In this document: positions 12,359 through 24,824 of the stretch, piece after piece
Layout of the letters: each line of letters starts with the position of its first letter
Numbering within the stretch: position 1 is the first letter of the stretch
From: Antitrichia curtipendula
Taxonomy: Eukaryota > Streptophyta > Bryopsida > Hypnales > Leucodontaceae
Reading direction: 5' to 3'
Assembly (NCBI GenBank): GCA_951230915.1
Contig: OX579634.1
Span: 12,798,725 to 12,862,724 of the forward strand
DNA: 64,000 nt
Notes under the pieces: generated by a model
What the model saw: the letters and a program-made list of their open reading frames with translations, nothing else
Told to the model about the DNA's origin: nothing
Databases searched by the model: none
Program-made: the position numbers and the translations under genes

Positions 12359-12815
12359 TTGCATTTACAAGAACTTGCCCCAAAGTATAGAAGTTTATTT
12401 TGGTTAATAAAATTCTTTAGGGTAAAAATTTCCACATTTGACCTAGTAAGGTGTATCATATGGCTTCACAAATGGTGCTCCAAAGCATTTCATTGTGAAC
12501 AAACCTTGGACTCAATAACTAGGTGGTGGAAATTGGCAACGGACACAATTCTTGCCAATTGTAATCATGTTCTCTTGAATTTTGATTTTTGATAGGTGCA
12601 AAGATGATTGCAAATTAAGAGAGATGATTTGTCATAAATTTTACTCCATTTGGTGCAAAAAGGACTTTTTTTTTTCCTTTGAAAGTTTTGACTTTCCAAA
12701 GAAAAAAGAAATGACCTCACCTAGAACGGTCACAAATACCCGGTTCGGGAATCCAACCAATGTTCTTCTTCTCCTCTCAACTCTTTTATCCAACATCCTT
12801 TTTTCTTGTCCAAAC
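12359..12815 (+). pseudogene. Unrecognised degenerate coding stretch
   Basis: A 77-codon frame (12359-12592) is followed, with a one-base frame change, by a second frame (12582-12818) beginning near the first one's end. Together they read like one protein broken by a frameshift, rich in Trp, Cys and His (for example LVRCIIWLHKW and DSITRWWKLATDTI). I do not recognise the family. A chance open region in AT-rich DNA is possible, but the amino acid composition is less biased than its neighbours. Confidence 0.25.
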
Positions 12816-12818
12816 TAG

Positions 12819-13684
12819 TAACTGGGACATGTCTAACATTTTGCTTTATCACAGTTTTTGATACAAAGAAGGTTTTTATTTATTCAATGATGTCAAGCTG
12901 ACCTCAATTTTATGTGGGTTTGCACAATCTACTCAAGTGTTTAGTCATCAATTCTTAGGTTTTAAAACCAAAATGTGTTTTTGGTCGGTCTTGTTAAGGT
13001 GCCTACACCCAAAAGCGACACAAATTGGGCTATGAGTAATTTGAAGGATAAGTAGATAATAATAAATACAAGATTGTAAAGAGATGTATAGAAAAGGAAG
13101 AAATGCACAAAAAAAATTCAGATTTTGACAAATATGAGACCACAATAGGGATACAAAGTTTTGGAAGTAGAGTATTCAAAAGTGCTCATAGGTTGCACTG
13201 AAAATCAGCAGTCACATGCACAAAGTTCCCCTCCCAAGGTGTCGGAATGAAAAGAAATGGAGTTGCAATTGTGTTTAAAACAATGAAAAAAAAAAAAAAA
13301 TTAGTAACCAACAAGCAGTAGAAAAGCTTGTCAGTAATCAATGGAAATTGTCTATGTATTTCAAAGAAGAGAAAAGAATGATTACCTTGTCAGAGAAACA
13401 AATTAACCCGGGAAGTTAACATCTGATGTGAGCTTACAAGCATGTCACCAATACCAAAAATAGCCAATGGTTCTTTGATGAACTACCATATTCACTCACT
13501 GACAATTTTCAGTAGATAACTACATCATTTAAGGGCTTAATCTAGGGTGCACTTTAAGGTACTACGCCATAATGGGTGTACCCACCTTAGTGTGCAATGA
13601 TGATAGACAAAAAAGGGTCATCCGTGTGACGGAGTCTCTCGCCAAACGTGCCATGGATGTGCGTATTTCATTTCATTAGTGTCT
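12819..13684. other. Intergenic, nothing recognised
   Basis: A poly-A tract lies near 13286-13300; otherwise no structure was identified. Confidence 0.4.
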
Positions 13685-14077
13685 ATAAGGTAGGAGGCTC
13701 TGAAATGGAACAGGCATTAAGAACGGACCCTATAAATGGCTGTGAAATTGATGTGTATAGTCATTGAATGAATCAAGGAAAAAAGCATTATCAATTGGAA
13801 GAGACAATCATTTGCTTTGCTTTCCCCATCTTTCTTTAGAATTTCAAGTGAACCATTATAGAAGACCTAGGGTCATAAATAAGGACCTACGACCCAACTC
13901 GTTTGAAAATTCATAAGTAATTCAAAAATGCTTAGAAAAATACGAAACCATTTGGGTGAGATTCCTCATCTATTTTTCTTTGCTTGAAAAATGAGCTAAA
14001 ATTATTCATGTCCAGTGAAATACACAAAAAAGAAGGACCGTCCCTTAGATGTGCCATTTCTGAGCCTCCTACCTTAT
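13685..14077. mobile_element. TIR element with ATAAGGTAGGAGGCTC ends (about 390 bp)
   Basis: ATAAGGTAGGAGGCTCTGAAATGG (from 13685) is mirrored by ccatttctGAGCCTCCTACCTTAT ending about 14077. The next bases inward (ggaccct / gggacggtcc) also pair weakly. The ends match the right terminus at 790-812. No coding sequence inside. A non-autonomous DNA transposon of undetermined superfamily. Confidence 0.55.
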
Positions 14078-14139
14078 TAGGGAAAAAAATGATAGGACGT
14101 GTGATGGAGTCGATGAAATGATTCTTTCTTGTATAGAAG

Positions 14140-14245
14140 TATGTATTTCACTACCAAGAAACAAAGCCCATGCACCTCTCCTTGCAAAGAGCTTTCCAAT
14201 TGTACCAAAAATATTTAACCGTAACAAACAAACAAACCCATTTTA
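14140..14245 (-). repeat. Inverted single relic of the 6337-7345 tandem unit
   Basis: Reverse complemented, this reads ttgtttgtttgtta..., then ttttggtacaattggaaagctctttgcaaggagaggtgcatgggctttg. That matches the gtaccatcggaaagtcc...gagttgcacgggctttg block of the upstream array. Confidence 0.5.
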
Positions 14246-15060
14246 GGTACACATTGGGCTTGAGATATTCAATAGATATACGGTCTTGAAACCTAGAATC
14301 CAAAATAATATTTAGTTGGATAACTCAATCTATACCAAACCCTATCCATAGTTTTTCTCAATTTGATTTCATGATGTTATTTACTCCACGAAGTACCTAA
14401 GCCTTTCCAAGTGTTTTTTACCTATAAAAAAAGAGCATGGACTTATAGTTATCTCCAATGAATCAAATTGTTTTTCTTCAAAATCTAACCATATAGATGT
14501 TTAAAGAACTTTCTTATTAGTGTCCATATCAATTTTGAGTTTGAAATTGCATAAATTATGTGAGATATTATTTTTAGTAATTTTTCCCTCCCTACAATGT
14601 TTGAGAAATTTACATATAAGAATTTTTTAAGGATTGGAGATAATATCAACGATTAGAAATTGTGTTAGCACACTGAAATTTACTTCCAAAAACCTTAAGT
14701 TCATATGAAGAGCTATCAATTCATTACAAAGTTCACCTTGCAATTGTTGAAATGCAATTTCTTTTTATAAGTAGAAATTGACAAATCAACACTTGCATGT
14801 TTAAATTTTCAATAGTGAAAATCATAAAAGCACTTTATTCTTTCTACTCGGATCATTTTCAAAGCAAATGGATAAATAGATAATTTTTAGATCTCAAGTG
14901 AAATTGGCAAGCTTTACTCTTCCATATATATTTAAGGACCCCTCCAAAATCAAATATTTACCTTTTTCAATGAAAAATGAATGCTTCCAATACTTAACCT
15001 TCAATATTGCATGTAAAAGTATTTAGAATGGTCAAAGGAATTTAACTACCCACACACAAA
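14246..15060. other. AT-rich intergenic sequence, nothing recognised
   Basis: No coding or element-end signals were identified here. Confidence 0.4.
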
Positions 15061-15114
15061 CAAGTTGAAATTTTGGAGTGACCATATATGGTGGCTAAGA
15101 CAATTAGGGGTTAA
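15061..15114. mobile_element. Isolated right end of a TTAA element
   Basis: The sequence caattaGGGG followed by TTAA (15111-15114) has the same terminal form as the TTAA-flanked family. The upstream sequence does not clearly match either main subfamily and no partner left end was found, so this is a weak, possibly chance, end. Confidence 0.3.
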
Positions 15115-15912
15115 CTTACTCCATCCTTTAATACCATGAACAAGCTTTTATTTGGCAGATTTACCTATAAAACAAATTTCCACATACTAGGGAACTTGGT
15201 GACAAGGTTCAAGGCGATCCTGATGCAAAATGTAAATTTTTTGATGAAAGATTTAATAAAGTTGTAAAATACATATTCTGTATCCTTTCTAAGTTTTGCA
15301 AAGTTCCTAGGGACATAGAGTATTAGGCTCAAGTTATTGCTAGAGTAAATCTTATATTGTATGGTAGTTGTGACAAGCAAATTTTTTATTAAGTTTTTAT
15401 TTTCTTATTACAAATCATCTTTCTATTTAACGTTCAAAATTAGAGTTGCAACAATAAAAGGAATTATTAAGCAAATGAACACAAAGTATAGAACTTGAAG
15501 ATAGAGTTAAAGTTTACTATACTTGAAAAGTTTAAATGAATTTTTAACATCAACTATTTTAACAAATTCCACTAATATAGAAACTATTATTTTAGGTACT
15601 CATTGTAAAGCGTAGCTTTCTTAATTTAATGAAAGTGATTAAGTGTGGAATTTTCAAAGTTGAATGTTTTTAAAGAGATTTGGTATGGTGAGGATCCATA
15701 AAGATTATTAGAAGTTTGCATATATGAAATTTTTTAAAACATTATGTCTCACATCTTTTCTTTTGATGCAAATTTCAAAAAGTTTGAAGAGGTCATGGTT
15801 TATGACATATCCAACTATTATTTAATCTATAAATTATAAAACATCATATTTTAGAATTGACAAAAATTAAAAAATTAAATAGAACCTCACCAAATTATTA
15901 TTAATAATATTG
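15115..15912. other. AT-rich intergenic sequence, nothing recognised
   Basis: Short open frames on the minus strand (15165-15380) have no domain signature. Confidence 0.4.
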
Positions 15913-15914
15913 TA

Positions 15915-16543
15915 CTCCCTTTGTTTTGAAATATATTTGAGGTTTTCAAATATACTTGTCCCAAATTAAATTTGATGGAACAAAAAATCAACTCTCCACA
16001 ACTTGATCAACAACAACTGAAACTAGCTTGAACATCCTAAAGCAAAAGAATTTGTAGATACCACGCTTTAGAGACTATATGGCAATTTGATCCCTATAAA
16101 GGAATTCAAATTGCAACCTTGAAGGCTTTAACCAACCAAAGGTGATGAATTCAACCCACAATTTTATTACAACTCCTACTAACAAATCTCTTGTTGATTT
16201 TTTTTTTTAATTGAATTACAAGACATCCTTGGAATTGAATATAAAGGATATCATCGGACTTCACTACACCAACATATGATTTATATTAATAATACTAGAG
16301 CGATTCCAAAAAGGGAGAAAATTTGTTAATTTGACTACTTGTTTTCAACACGCACCGCTTCATTGTTTGACTTCCATTGGTTTACACTTAATGGAATTGA
16401 TTAGAAGTTAGAGTAATTACGCAATTTTCTTATATAAGAGAAGCTCAAGCATTTTTTTTTGCGGGAGAAAACAGTGAGGAGTAGCTCACGCATTAATCTA
16501 GTCATTTCTAAAAAACCTCGGATTTATTTTCAAATAGAAGGAA
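15915..16543. mobile_element. Second, more decayed Stowaway-like MITE
   Basis: It begins at TA-CTCCCTTTGTTTTGAAATA and follows the 8826-9403 copy block by block: gttttcaaata.acttgtcccaaatt, ctccacaacttgat.aacaacaact, agagactatat.gcaattt, attaatctag.catttcta. The right terminus is eroded to agaaggaac. Confidence 0.7.
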
Positions 16544-16867
16544 CAATTCTTAAAAGTCATTCTTGTTAAATGTGACATTAAACTTATGGTGAGCACAAAG
16601 TTTATAGCATTTTGAAGTGATCATTTTAGATAGTAAAACTTCAAAATGTAAAATTTTTATAGGATTTTGTTTAAGGTTTGAAGATGGTTCTAGAATATTT
16701 GAAACCACTCAATCTATTTTCAAAAATCACATAAATATGATCGTTGGAGACCTGTTTAAATTACACTATATGATGGTGGCAATGGAGTGGGCATACATAT
16801 TTCAGTTCTTATTGTATACATATTAAAATATTATAGTTATAAAATTAATGTATTTATTGTAATTTCT

Positions 16868-17440
16868 TTAACCCATAAAGGACCAAATTGTATTTCTTAA
16901 CAATACAACAATTTTGGGTAGCTCACTACAAATGGAATTTTTATTTTATTCTTTGAAATTTTCACACAATATGTGAACAAGATTTTTCTTTAAGGCCCAA
17001 TAATTATTATATCTTTTACTACATGGTTAAAAAATTATTATATGATATGTAATTTTTTTCTAGACAAGGTAGTTAAGGTAGATTAAAAAAGTACTTTTTT
17101 CAAAAACAAAAATTTGAATTTGTTTTTCTAGATTTATATATACATAGAAAGCTTTGAACATTCCATTTTGATTAATGAAATATGAAATTTATGAAGAGTT
17201 TTAGTATGCAGGTAGTTATGGATTTTATTTTAAAATGAACTTTGAAGTCCTTTATTTAACTCAATTTTTATTAATTTTTTGAAAAAAATAAAGTTATAGG
17301 ATGTAGATTATTTATTACAACATTACAACCATTGGAATTGGCATTTTTCAATTCCATAACCAAATGCTTAAAAAATTGTATTTTGAATCATTCTCTACTT
17401 CTTTCTACTTATTATTTTTTTCTATATTGTATTCTACTAG
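16868..17440 (+). mobile_element. 3'-truncated TTAA piggyBac-like MITE (subfamily 2)
   Basis: TTAA (16868-16871) plus CCCATAAAGGACCAAATTG matches the left end of the 55710 copy (CCCCTAAAGGACCAAATGG). Similarity continues through ttttattttattctttgaaattttcacac and on to tgaatcattctctacttctttctactta, then stops near 17440. The right half and right terminus are missing. Confidence 0.65.
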
Positions 17441-17804
17441 CAAGTTCCTTACATCAGTGCCAAATATTTATTTAAAGTAGAAAAACAATGTTTAGTAGAA
17501 AAAAATATTATTGATATTTATAAATAAAAAATCATTTATAATAAATGATGATTTTAGCATTCATCCAAGTAGCTATTAAAAATTCATGGATGTTTTTTCC
17601 TAAATTCATTTGAAGGTGGCGGCTAATGCAATATTTTCCTAAACTTGCCTAATCTTGTTTAATCCTCAATTCACTTCTAGTTGTACTCTGTAAGAGATTT
17701 ATTCCTTTTTTTCTTGTGCCAATCTTTGTGTTGATGAGTTTAAATGGCAAGAAAAATAATTTAGATTGTGTGTTTTGTGTTATCAATAAAGAAGAGATAG
17801 AGGA

Positions 17805-19487
17805 GTGTTTGGAGAGAGATTTGCAACACTCAGTAGCAAATTGAAGATGGAGCATGCATTGTGGAAGAAAGTCATGAAACGGCCAATTGGAAGACCTAAG
17901 AAGCAAATAGAAGTTGTGTTGTTGACTCCAAAAGTGGAGCTAGAAGAACGACATCTATTTGCTTCAAAAAAGGCAAAGATTAGAGGCCCCTACAGTAACT
18001 GGTTTTTGCCAACATTATAGAAGCCAATCTATGCCGTTGTGACACAATACAAAACTTTCTCATTTGCTTTGAATTATTTACACATTAAACACAAGTTACC
18101 ATAACAAACTTAGTGTTTATGACCAACTTTCTAGAGGATTTCTATTTGGGTGGTTTATAAGTGAAGGTGTACTAAGAGAATGTACAAGCAGTACAAACGA
18201 GTCTTCTTCTTTTATTGGTGGCACGCAACATGCTCACATCCTCTCACAATTTTTTGAATTAGAGAAGGAAATTATCAACATGCTTGAAGGCCATCGCAAC
18301 ATAGGACAATCCTTATATGCAACAAAGGTTTAATTGATTTCAACACTAATTTGAAAACGTGTTCCCAATTTACTTGCAAATGAGAGTACCACTAGATTTA
18401 GGGTTTATTTCACTCAGCTCACAAATTTATTCGCAACAAAATAGATTAGCGCTATAAAACAACAATAGGTACAACTCAAAGGATTTGGAACTACAAGGAC
18501 TTTGAATGGTGCAAAGAGCAACATTTATCATTAAGGCATACTCCATACCAAGCAAATTGTTTGTTAGTGCAGCCTAAACTAGCATACATCATGTTCCAAC
18601 ATGAGGAGTTCAAACTTGTGCAAAAAATGATCTAAGCATGTTTTTGTCCACGGAATGGAAGACAAGCTTCAAGTGACAATTTCCGTCTCTTCTTCAACAT
18701 TGGGAATGCTCTTATATTTCCAGATCATCTTTACAAGCTTTATAGACAAGAGTCTTTTTCCTCAAAATGTTGGACAAATGCAATGTGAAGAAGTAGGGTG
18801 GCAATTGATTTATTCTAAGAATCACTGGTCAAATATGGAGACTTGTCAACAATTTGTGAACATTATTCTCCAACCATACAAACAACAAGTTGTACAAATA
18901 TTGGGCTTAGAGTAGGAAGAGAAACTGATTGGGTTACTAGACTACTGGAATGTTCACAAATCAAAGGACTTAGTGGCATGGATTAAAGAAAAGCATCTCA
19001 AGATCCTCTAGTGATCTTCATTCCAGCAAACTATGCTTCAGTGTACCAACCTGCAGATGTCATCCTTCAAAGACCATTCAAGTATGGATTCTACCAAGAG
19101 TTCAGTGAGTATACTATAGATTGCATTGACAAGCAACTTGACAAAAATGAATCAAAAGATGTTAAACTTGACTTTAAGATGTCAACATTGAAACCGTTAC
19201 TTTGTGCCTAGCTTCTCAAAGCATCACAACATGTCAATCAATATGTCATGATATTGCGTGGATAGTCAAATGCGGTCTTCAGCAAGTATTCAACAAGACA
19301 TTTCAAATGAGTGTCATGTAGGAGTATATTAAAAATCTACTTTAATTTCAAAGAAACACCATTCAAAATAGAAGCAAAGCAAGACGACCTTCCTCCTTTG
19401 CATTTAGAAGGAACCTGGAACTATACTATTTGTGATGATTTGGTGGCTAATCTTGAATGCAGGAAAAAAATAGAAGTTGAAAATTAA
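17805..19487 (+). pseudogene. Decayed pogo-like DDE transposase
   Basis: Translated in shifting frames, this region matches DDE_1 (pogo/CENP-B type) transposases in order. An AT-hook-like KRPIGRPKK lies near 17880. PYSNWFLPTL is near 17990. SKHVFVHGMEDK and QVTISVSSS fall around 18630-18690. GWQLIYSKNHWSNMET is near 18810. LLDYWNVHKSKD contains the second catalytic Asp (codon 18940-18942). VYQPADVILQRPFK contains the third (19056-19058). The C-terminal acidic tail ends at a TAA at 19485. Several stops, including TGA for the expected Gly before SKHV, and a frameshift near 19000 make it inactive. The position expected for the first Asp (about 18572) appears lost. No terminal inverted repeats were identified around it. 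The family assignment is from motif recognition. Confidence 0.75.
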
Positions 19488-20407
19488 TCAAATGTACAAC
19501 CGTAATGCCCCTAATGTCACAAGAAATGACATGTTACACACTCTAACAAGGAGTCTACCACCAATAAAGCATGCATGTCCAATATGGATCCTCTTTTCAA
19601 TTGCATCCAAGCTATCTACATCAATTTAACATTTCAATCATTGAAATGTTGAATATATGGTTGTAAAAACGATATTGGGAAGTGAGGATCTATATTAGGT
19701 ATGACTATCTTATATTTCATACCATTCTCCAATACATATAAATCTTTTAATGTCCAAGTCCCTGTTTGAATTTTGCATATTTTTGCTTGTATTTTTGAAT
19801 AAACAGAGTATTTCCTTCAAATTCATCAAATTGGTTATATAGAAAGGTTGTTTTGTAATATTCAAGCAATAGATTGGATGAATGAAAAGTTATTTGGACA
19901 AAATATCATCCAAAGAACTTTGTTTATTATCTAAAATATGACCTTAAAAACACATTCAAACTTATATAATAGACATAGGACAATTACAAGCTACGGTGCA
20001 TTAAAAAAAATTGATCACAAGAACTAGTTTTCATTAATTTTATAACCTTAAAAACTCCCATCAATAAATGTAAGTTGAATTTGAGTTGAATGAACTTTTT
20101 TTGCAAATCGCCTCTACTCAATGAACATGACTTGCTACAATGAACATGATTTGCTAATAAAGTTTACTAAATCTTCAAAGGCATAAAAGAGACTTACTAC
20201 AAGATCAGTTATAGGTTTTAAGACCTTTGCGAGGTCTTTTGTCTTAACAAAAAGCATGTCAATCAAGTTTGTTTAGTAATTTTGGATGATTGTCAAATTT
20301 AGTAGGACAATGTTAAATTGTAACATTGTACATTTCATAACACATGGATACCTCTGTTTTTTTATAATTGTTCATTAAAGCTATCTAATTTTACATCTAT
20401 ATGGTGG
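19488..20407. other. AT-rich intergenic sequence, nothing recognised
   Basis: May include the 3' flank of the decayed transposon, but no inverted terminus was found. Confidence 0.4.
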
Positions 20408-20584
20408 ATGTATATAGAAAATCTCTATGATTTCTATTTTAACACCTTCAATAGGGGAGTCGCGGCAAGGGAACCCTCATTCCCCCAATGCAATCAAGAA
20501 ATGCATGTGGAAGGAGATGAATGGGTAACCAAGGAATCCTTCTCCCAACTTGTTGAAGAATATTGTACTCGCCCTTGGAGATGA
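20408..20584 (+). CDS. Candidate small ORF or exon fragment, 58 codons, unknown
   Basis: An ATG-to-TGA frame with base composition clearly less AT-rich than its surroundings. It encodes a balanced protein including RGVAAREPSFPQC, GDEWVTKESFSQLVEEYC and a terminal TRPWR. I do not recognise a family. The shift in composition and lack of low-complexity residues suggest it was once coding, perhaps an exon captured by a transposon or a relic of a gene. It could also be fortuitous. There are no obvious splice sites right at its edges and no neighbouring coding sequence in the same frame. Confidence 0.35.
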   Translation: MYIENLYDFYFNTFNRGVAAREPSFPQCNQEMHVEGDEWVTKESFSQLVEEYCTRPWR

Positions 20585-21799
20585 ATAAAAAAAATTCTAA
20601 CTTATTTAATTTTCAATAGTTATTGTAACTCCCCCTTATGTAGCTATTTGAGTCCATATATTTGAGGAAGCTTTGAGTGATTTCTAAGAATTTTAATCCT
20701 TTAAAGTCTAGTCGACCATTTTTTAGTCAAATTGGGAATATTTTCTTTTATAAAGATGGATGGAGAATATATTAGGTTTGAGTGCCTAAAAAATGAATAT
20801 GAAAAATTCTATTTGGCTTTGAATGGGACAAAAATGGATTCATTCTAAGCTAGCATGCAAAAAACAGGTTGATTTATACACTAAAATGGAAGCTACATGT
20901 TGTATTGGATATTAAAATAAACACAATAAATAGAGAGAGCACATATTGCTAGCACTAATGAAGCTCCTAGGAATGTTGTCTTTGGAAGTCGGGAACAATT
21001 TAGTCTATCTTTTATAGCTTATCTGTATAAAATTACTAAAGATGAAAGAATTCAGTTCTATCCCCAGAATTGATCATAGATGCTAAAAGGTTAAAAGATA
21101 AATTGTTCAAAGTGTTTGGAAAACCAAATTTGACAAGGCAAACAACTATATTGAATATTGATTGGGACAATAAATAGTTGCGTCATGTCAAGATGCAATT
21201 GTTTAATTTTTAGGATAAAAATGGGACTTATGAATGTATTATATAGTCCAATTTTTAAAAATATATTGATATTCTAAGCCAAATACAATATAATTCAATG
21301 AAGCATGTCGGTTTATAAAACACTTCTATTCAAAATCCAATTGAACAATGTTTTGATGTACTAAAAAGAATAAATGTCCTCTAAATGAGGGCCACCTCCA
21401 AGTGTTGCAAGGTTACTATTCCAACCAACGATGTATACAAGTTTTTATACATATATCATTTTCTTTATATAAGCTAAATATACGATATTTTTAAAACCTA
21501 TGTTATATAAACAATTTACTAAATTTTTATGCATGTTTATTACAAAAGCAAATGTATGGCCACCTTCACCACTAACATATTTATGCAACACAAAACTTGC
21601 CAAGTATCAGCCTCTCTATCTAACAGAAACCCTCACAGTGTGTTCTTCAACATGCTTGTGCCAATAAATAAAAAACTAAAACAAACTTGGCAATTGGCTG
21701 TGACTTTCTTTACATCATTTACATTCTAACGAAGTGATAGTTGTGTTAAATTTCATAGATGAAATTTCCAAAAACATTAAACTTAGATAGTATAGAAAG
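20585..21799. other. AT-rich intergenic sequence, nothing recognised
   Basis: No element ends or coding stretches were identified. Confidence 0.4.
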
Positions 21800-22704
21800 T
21801 TAACCTCTAAAGAACTTGGGGTCTTTTTTACAATTTTTTTTTCTATAACTACCATTTTTCTAATGTATTGAGCATTGAAACATGAAAACATTTTCCAAAC
21901 TTTTAACCATGCAAATTTGTATTAGACTTCTCTAGAAATGTGTGCAAAAAACTCATACCATTTGACCATGTAAATTGTGAGATTATAATGTTTCAAATTA
22001 AAAGAAAAATAATTTGGGCCATGCACAACACAATCGGCATAGCTTGACTCAACTTTGTAGAGAAGTCACTATCTAACTTTGAAAATTTGGACCATCATGT
22101 AGGTATTTATTTTAGTTACTTCTAAGCAAATTTTCAAAGTTGCACTAAGAGGATGTCCCCCCCAAAAGCAACTACATCAACAAGATTTCATTTTTTCTTA
22201 GAGAACTTAGTCTTTTGAAAAATCAATATCTCAAAAGTCAACGCAAGAATTTACATCTCCCAATCAAGTACAAATGAAGTGAAAAAAATTTCTCATTAAT
22301 TTACTTTAGAATTTGTACTAATGGTTCTAAAATATTCCTAAAACTATTTTTTTTAGTGCATTAAATAGAAGTTGGAGATTTTTCAACCACAAATTATTTC
22401 TCTATACTACAGTTTTTCAATAGAAGCTTTAAATCACAAAAAAAACATGAAGTATGAAATAAATCTTATAAATTTACATTAGAATTTGTGCTATAATTTG
22501 ATGGATAAGAGGAATTACATTTCATACTTTGTGTTATAATATTGTACGTAAAGTTTCTATGGAGGCTTCAAACCACAAATATATTGTTAGGATGGAAATT
22601 AACTTGATTTGCAACATTTTTTAACTTATTTTTTTTAATTTTTTTTAGAAAGAAATTAACTCCAATCACATAGTATGGATGGCATACATAAAAAATATGT
22701 TTGT
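21800..22704 (-). mobile_element. Decayed TTAA element, one end only (third variant)
   Basis: TTAA (21800-21803) plus CCTCTAAAGAACTTGGGG resembles the reverse complement of the end at 34134 (CCCCTAAAGAACCAAATG). An internal gagattataatgtttcaaattaaaag (near 21980) matches gaaagattataatgtttgaagttaaaag near 33740. The right boundary is not seen; the next TTAA end begins at 22705. Confidence 0.45.
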
Positions 22705-23618
22705 TTAATCCCTAAAGGACTGAGGACTCCATTTTCAAATTTTAGAAAAATTAGACAAGCTTTGATGACTTCATGGTTTTCAATCTTTGCATGAAAACTT
22801 TATAATGGATGATAATCATTACAATCTATATGTAAAGCTTTGTTTCACGTCATTTTGATAAATATTACAAAAATTTAAGAAATCTTTTTTAATTTCAATG
22901 TCAAACCAAGTAGCTAATAATATATGCTAAAATTATAATAATTGATTTTATTGGATTTGATAGATTGATACCTTAAAAACATTTGAACCATTAAATTTTA
23001 AATAATAAGGTGAAAGTTATAGGGAGTTTCATTTTGCAAGCAATGAAGGTAGAAAAATCATATAAAGTTGTTCTTTGAACTCAATTTCAAAAAAATTCAA
23101 ATGAAAAGAGAAAGTAAGGATACCAATTTTTTACTAGAACATTCCTACTATAGGGATCCACGATTCTCAATTTCTTGCCTAAACTATTGGCAATTTAGTT
23201 TTTTTTCTCATTCAACATCAACTTCTATTTTATAATTTTTTTGAAGATGAATATGAAAGTTTTTTTGGTTGAATTTGTGTACATATATTCTCAAATCAAT
23301 TTCCAACAAATTGACTACAATTCACAAGTTATAGGATATATGGATTCTTTTTAAAATGTTGAAAGACTAAACTTCATCTTTTGGAGGGACTAAAAAAGCC
23401 TACATTTTGAAATTTAGGCACATTGAACTTGCAATTGGTGGAGATATTTATTCTAGAATTCTAAAAAGATTTACTTGAAAAGGTTAACTTAAGAATCCTA
23501 TTGTTGAGTTTATTAAATATATATATAGAGAGAGAGAGAAATGAAGATTTTGGCATTGTTTTGAGGATGAGTATTTTGAAGAAGTTTTGGACGTCTAAAC
23601 ATGAAAGAACTTTAAGGA
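22705..23618. mobile_element. Isolated left end of a TTAA element
   Basis: TTAA (22705-22708) plus TCCCTAAAGGACTGAGGAC has the family terminus (compare TCCCTAAAAGACC at 52160). The interior does not align clearly with the main subfamilies and a right end could not be assigned. Confidence 0.4.
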
Positions 23619-24198
23619 TTAACTCCTAAACGTCTAGAGTCTTCTCTAAAATTGATGATTAAGGAAAACCATTATAATGCACTACTTGGACAAATATTTT
23701 GGAATTCATATACAAATGAAAATTGTAGATTTTGAATTTTAGATTCCTTCTATACGGTTAGATTCACCAATGCTATCACTAATATTATTTTTATGAAATT
23801 TGAAGGAGAAAATTAAAAATTCCTCCAAAATTAGATTACAAGCAAAATAATATCATTTTCGAAGTTAAAATTTGTTGGAATGCAATTGAAAGGAGGTTCT
23901 CTTGGCATGGTGATTTTTTGGAATTTTTGCATTCTTTACATCTATGACCTAATTTTTGCAATTTTGAACTAGAGTCAGTGCAATTTTAGCTAGGTCAACT
24001 ACTTGACATACTTCCACATTTGTAATTTTAGAAAAATATGTACTCTAGTAACACCAAATCCAATCGATAGATAGGACAAGAACTTGACAAACTATCTCTA
24101 CAAATAAGATGACTTTCATCCAAGCAACAACGAGAAAGAAACACAAATATGAATTTGCTCATCGTTCAAAAATTAGATGTCGGAGCATTCTAGGGTTA
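23619..24198. mobile_element. Possible degenerate TTAA element
   Basis: TTAA-CTCCTAAACGTC at 23619 and TTCTAGGG-TTAA ending at 24198 could be a degenerate pair of termini 580 bp apart. The inverted match is only about 8 of 12 bases, so this may be coincidence. Confidence 0.2.
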
Positions 24199-24820
24199 AG
24201 GTCCCATGAGTGACACGAGAAATATAATACAAGCGACATTTACGTAATGTATCTTTGTTAAAAATAAGACTATGTTTTATTTAAAGTAATTAGAAAAGTT
24301 TTGATTGGATTTGAGAGGTAGGGGTGGAGAGTTTGGGAAATGGCAAAACATGATATTTCATGGTATATTTGAAAACAAGTTTTGTGTAGAGTAAATTTTA
24401 GATTATGCAATCATTGAAGGTCTGTTAGGTTTGATAAAGTTTGATTGTTTTCTAATTTATCCTTGAATAGTAAGACGTAGGTTGCATATTTGATTGTAAT
24501 ATTATTGATGTTGGTTAATGTGGAGGTTATGACAGCTCTGGAAAATTTGAAATGTGGATGAAGTGTAGTGAAGGAAGCCATGCATGTTGTTCTTTTTGAA
24601 TGAGCCATTAGAACTATTAGCAATCTCGTGTTCCATCCATAGGTCTAGGTGTTGTTAATCAACTTAATATACTTGTTAATCAACTTAATATTGTAGAAGG
24701 TGAATCTAAAAAATTATATTTTGGTTTGGAAAGATGGTGTGTTGAAGTGCGATGTGGTCATAGGGAGTTGTCGGAATGCATGAGATGTGGAGGCATATAT
24801 TGGTGTTACATGAGTTTCTT
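24199..24820. other. AT-rich intergenic sequence, nothing recognised
   Basis: Short minus-strand frames lack domain signatures. Confidence 0.4.
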
Positions 24821-24824
24821 TACC

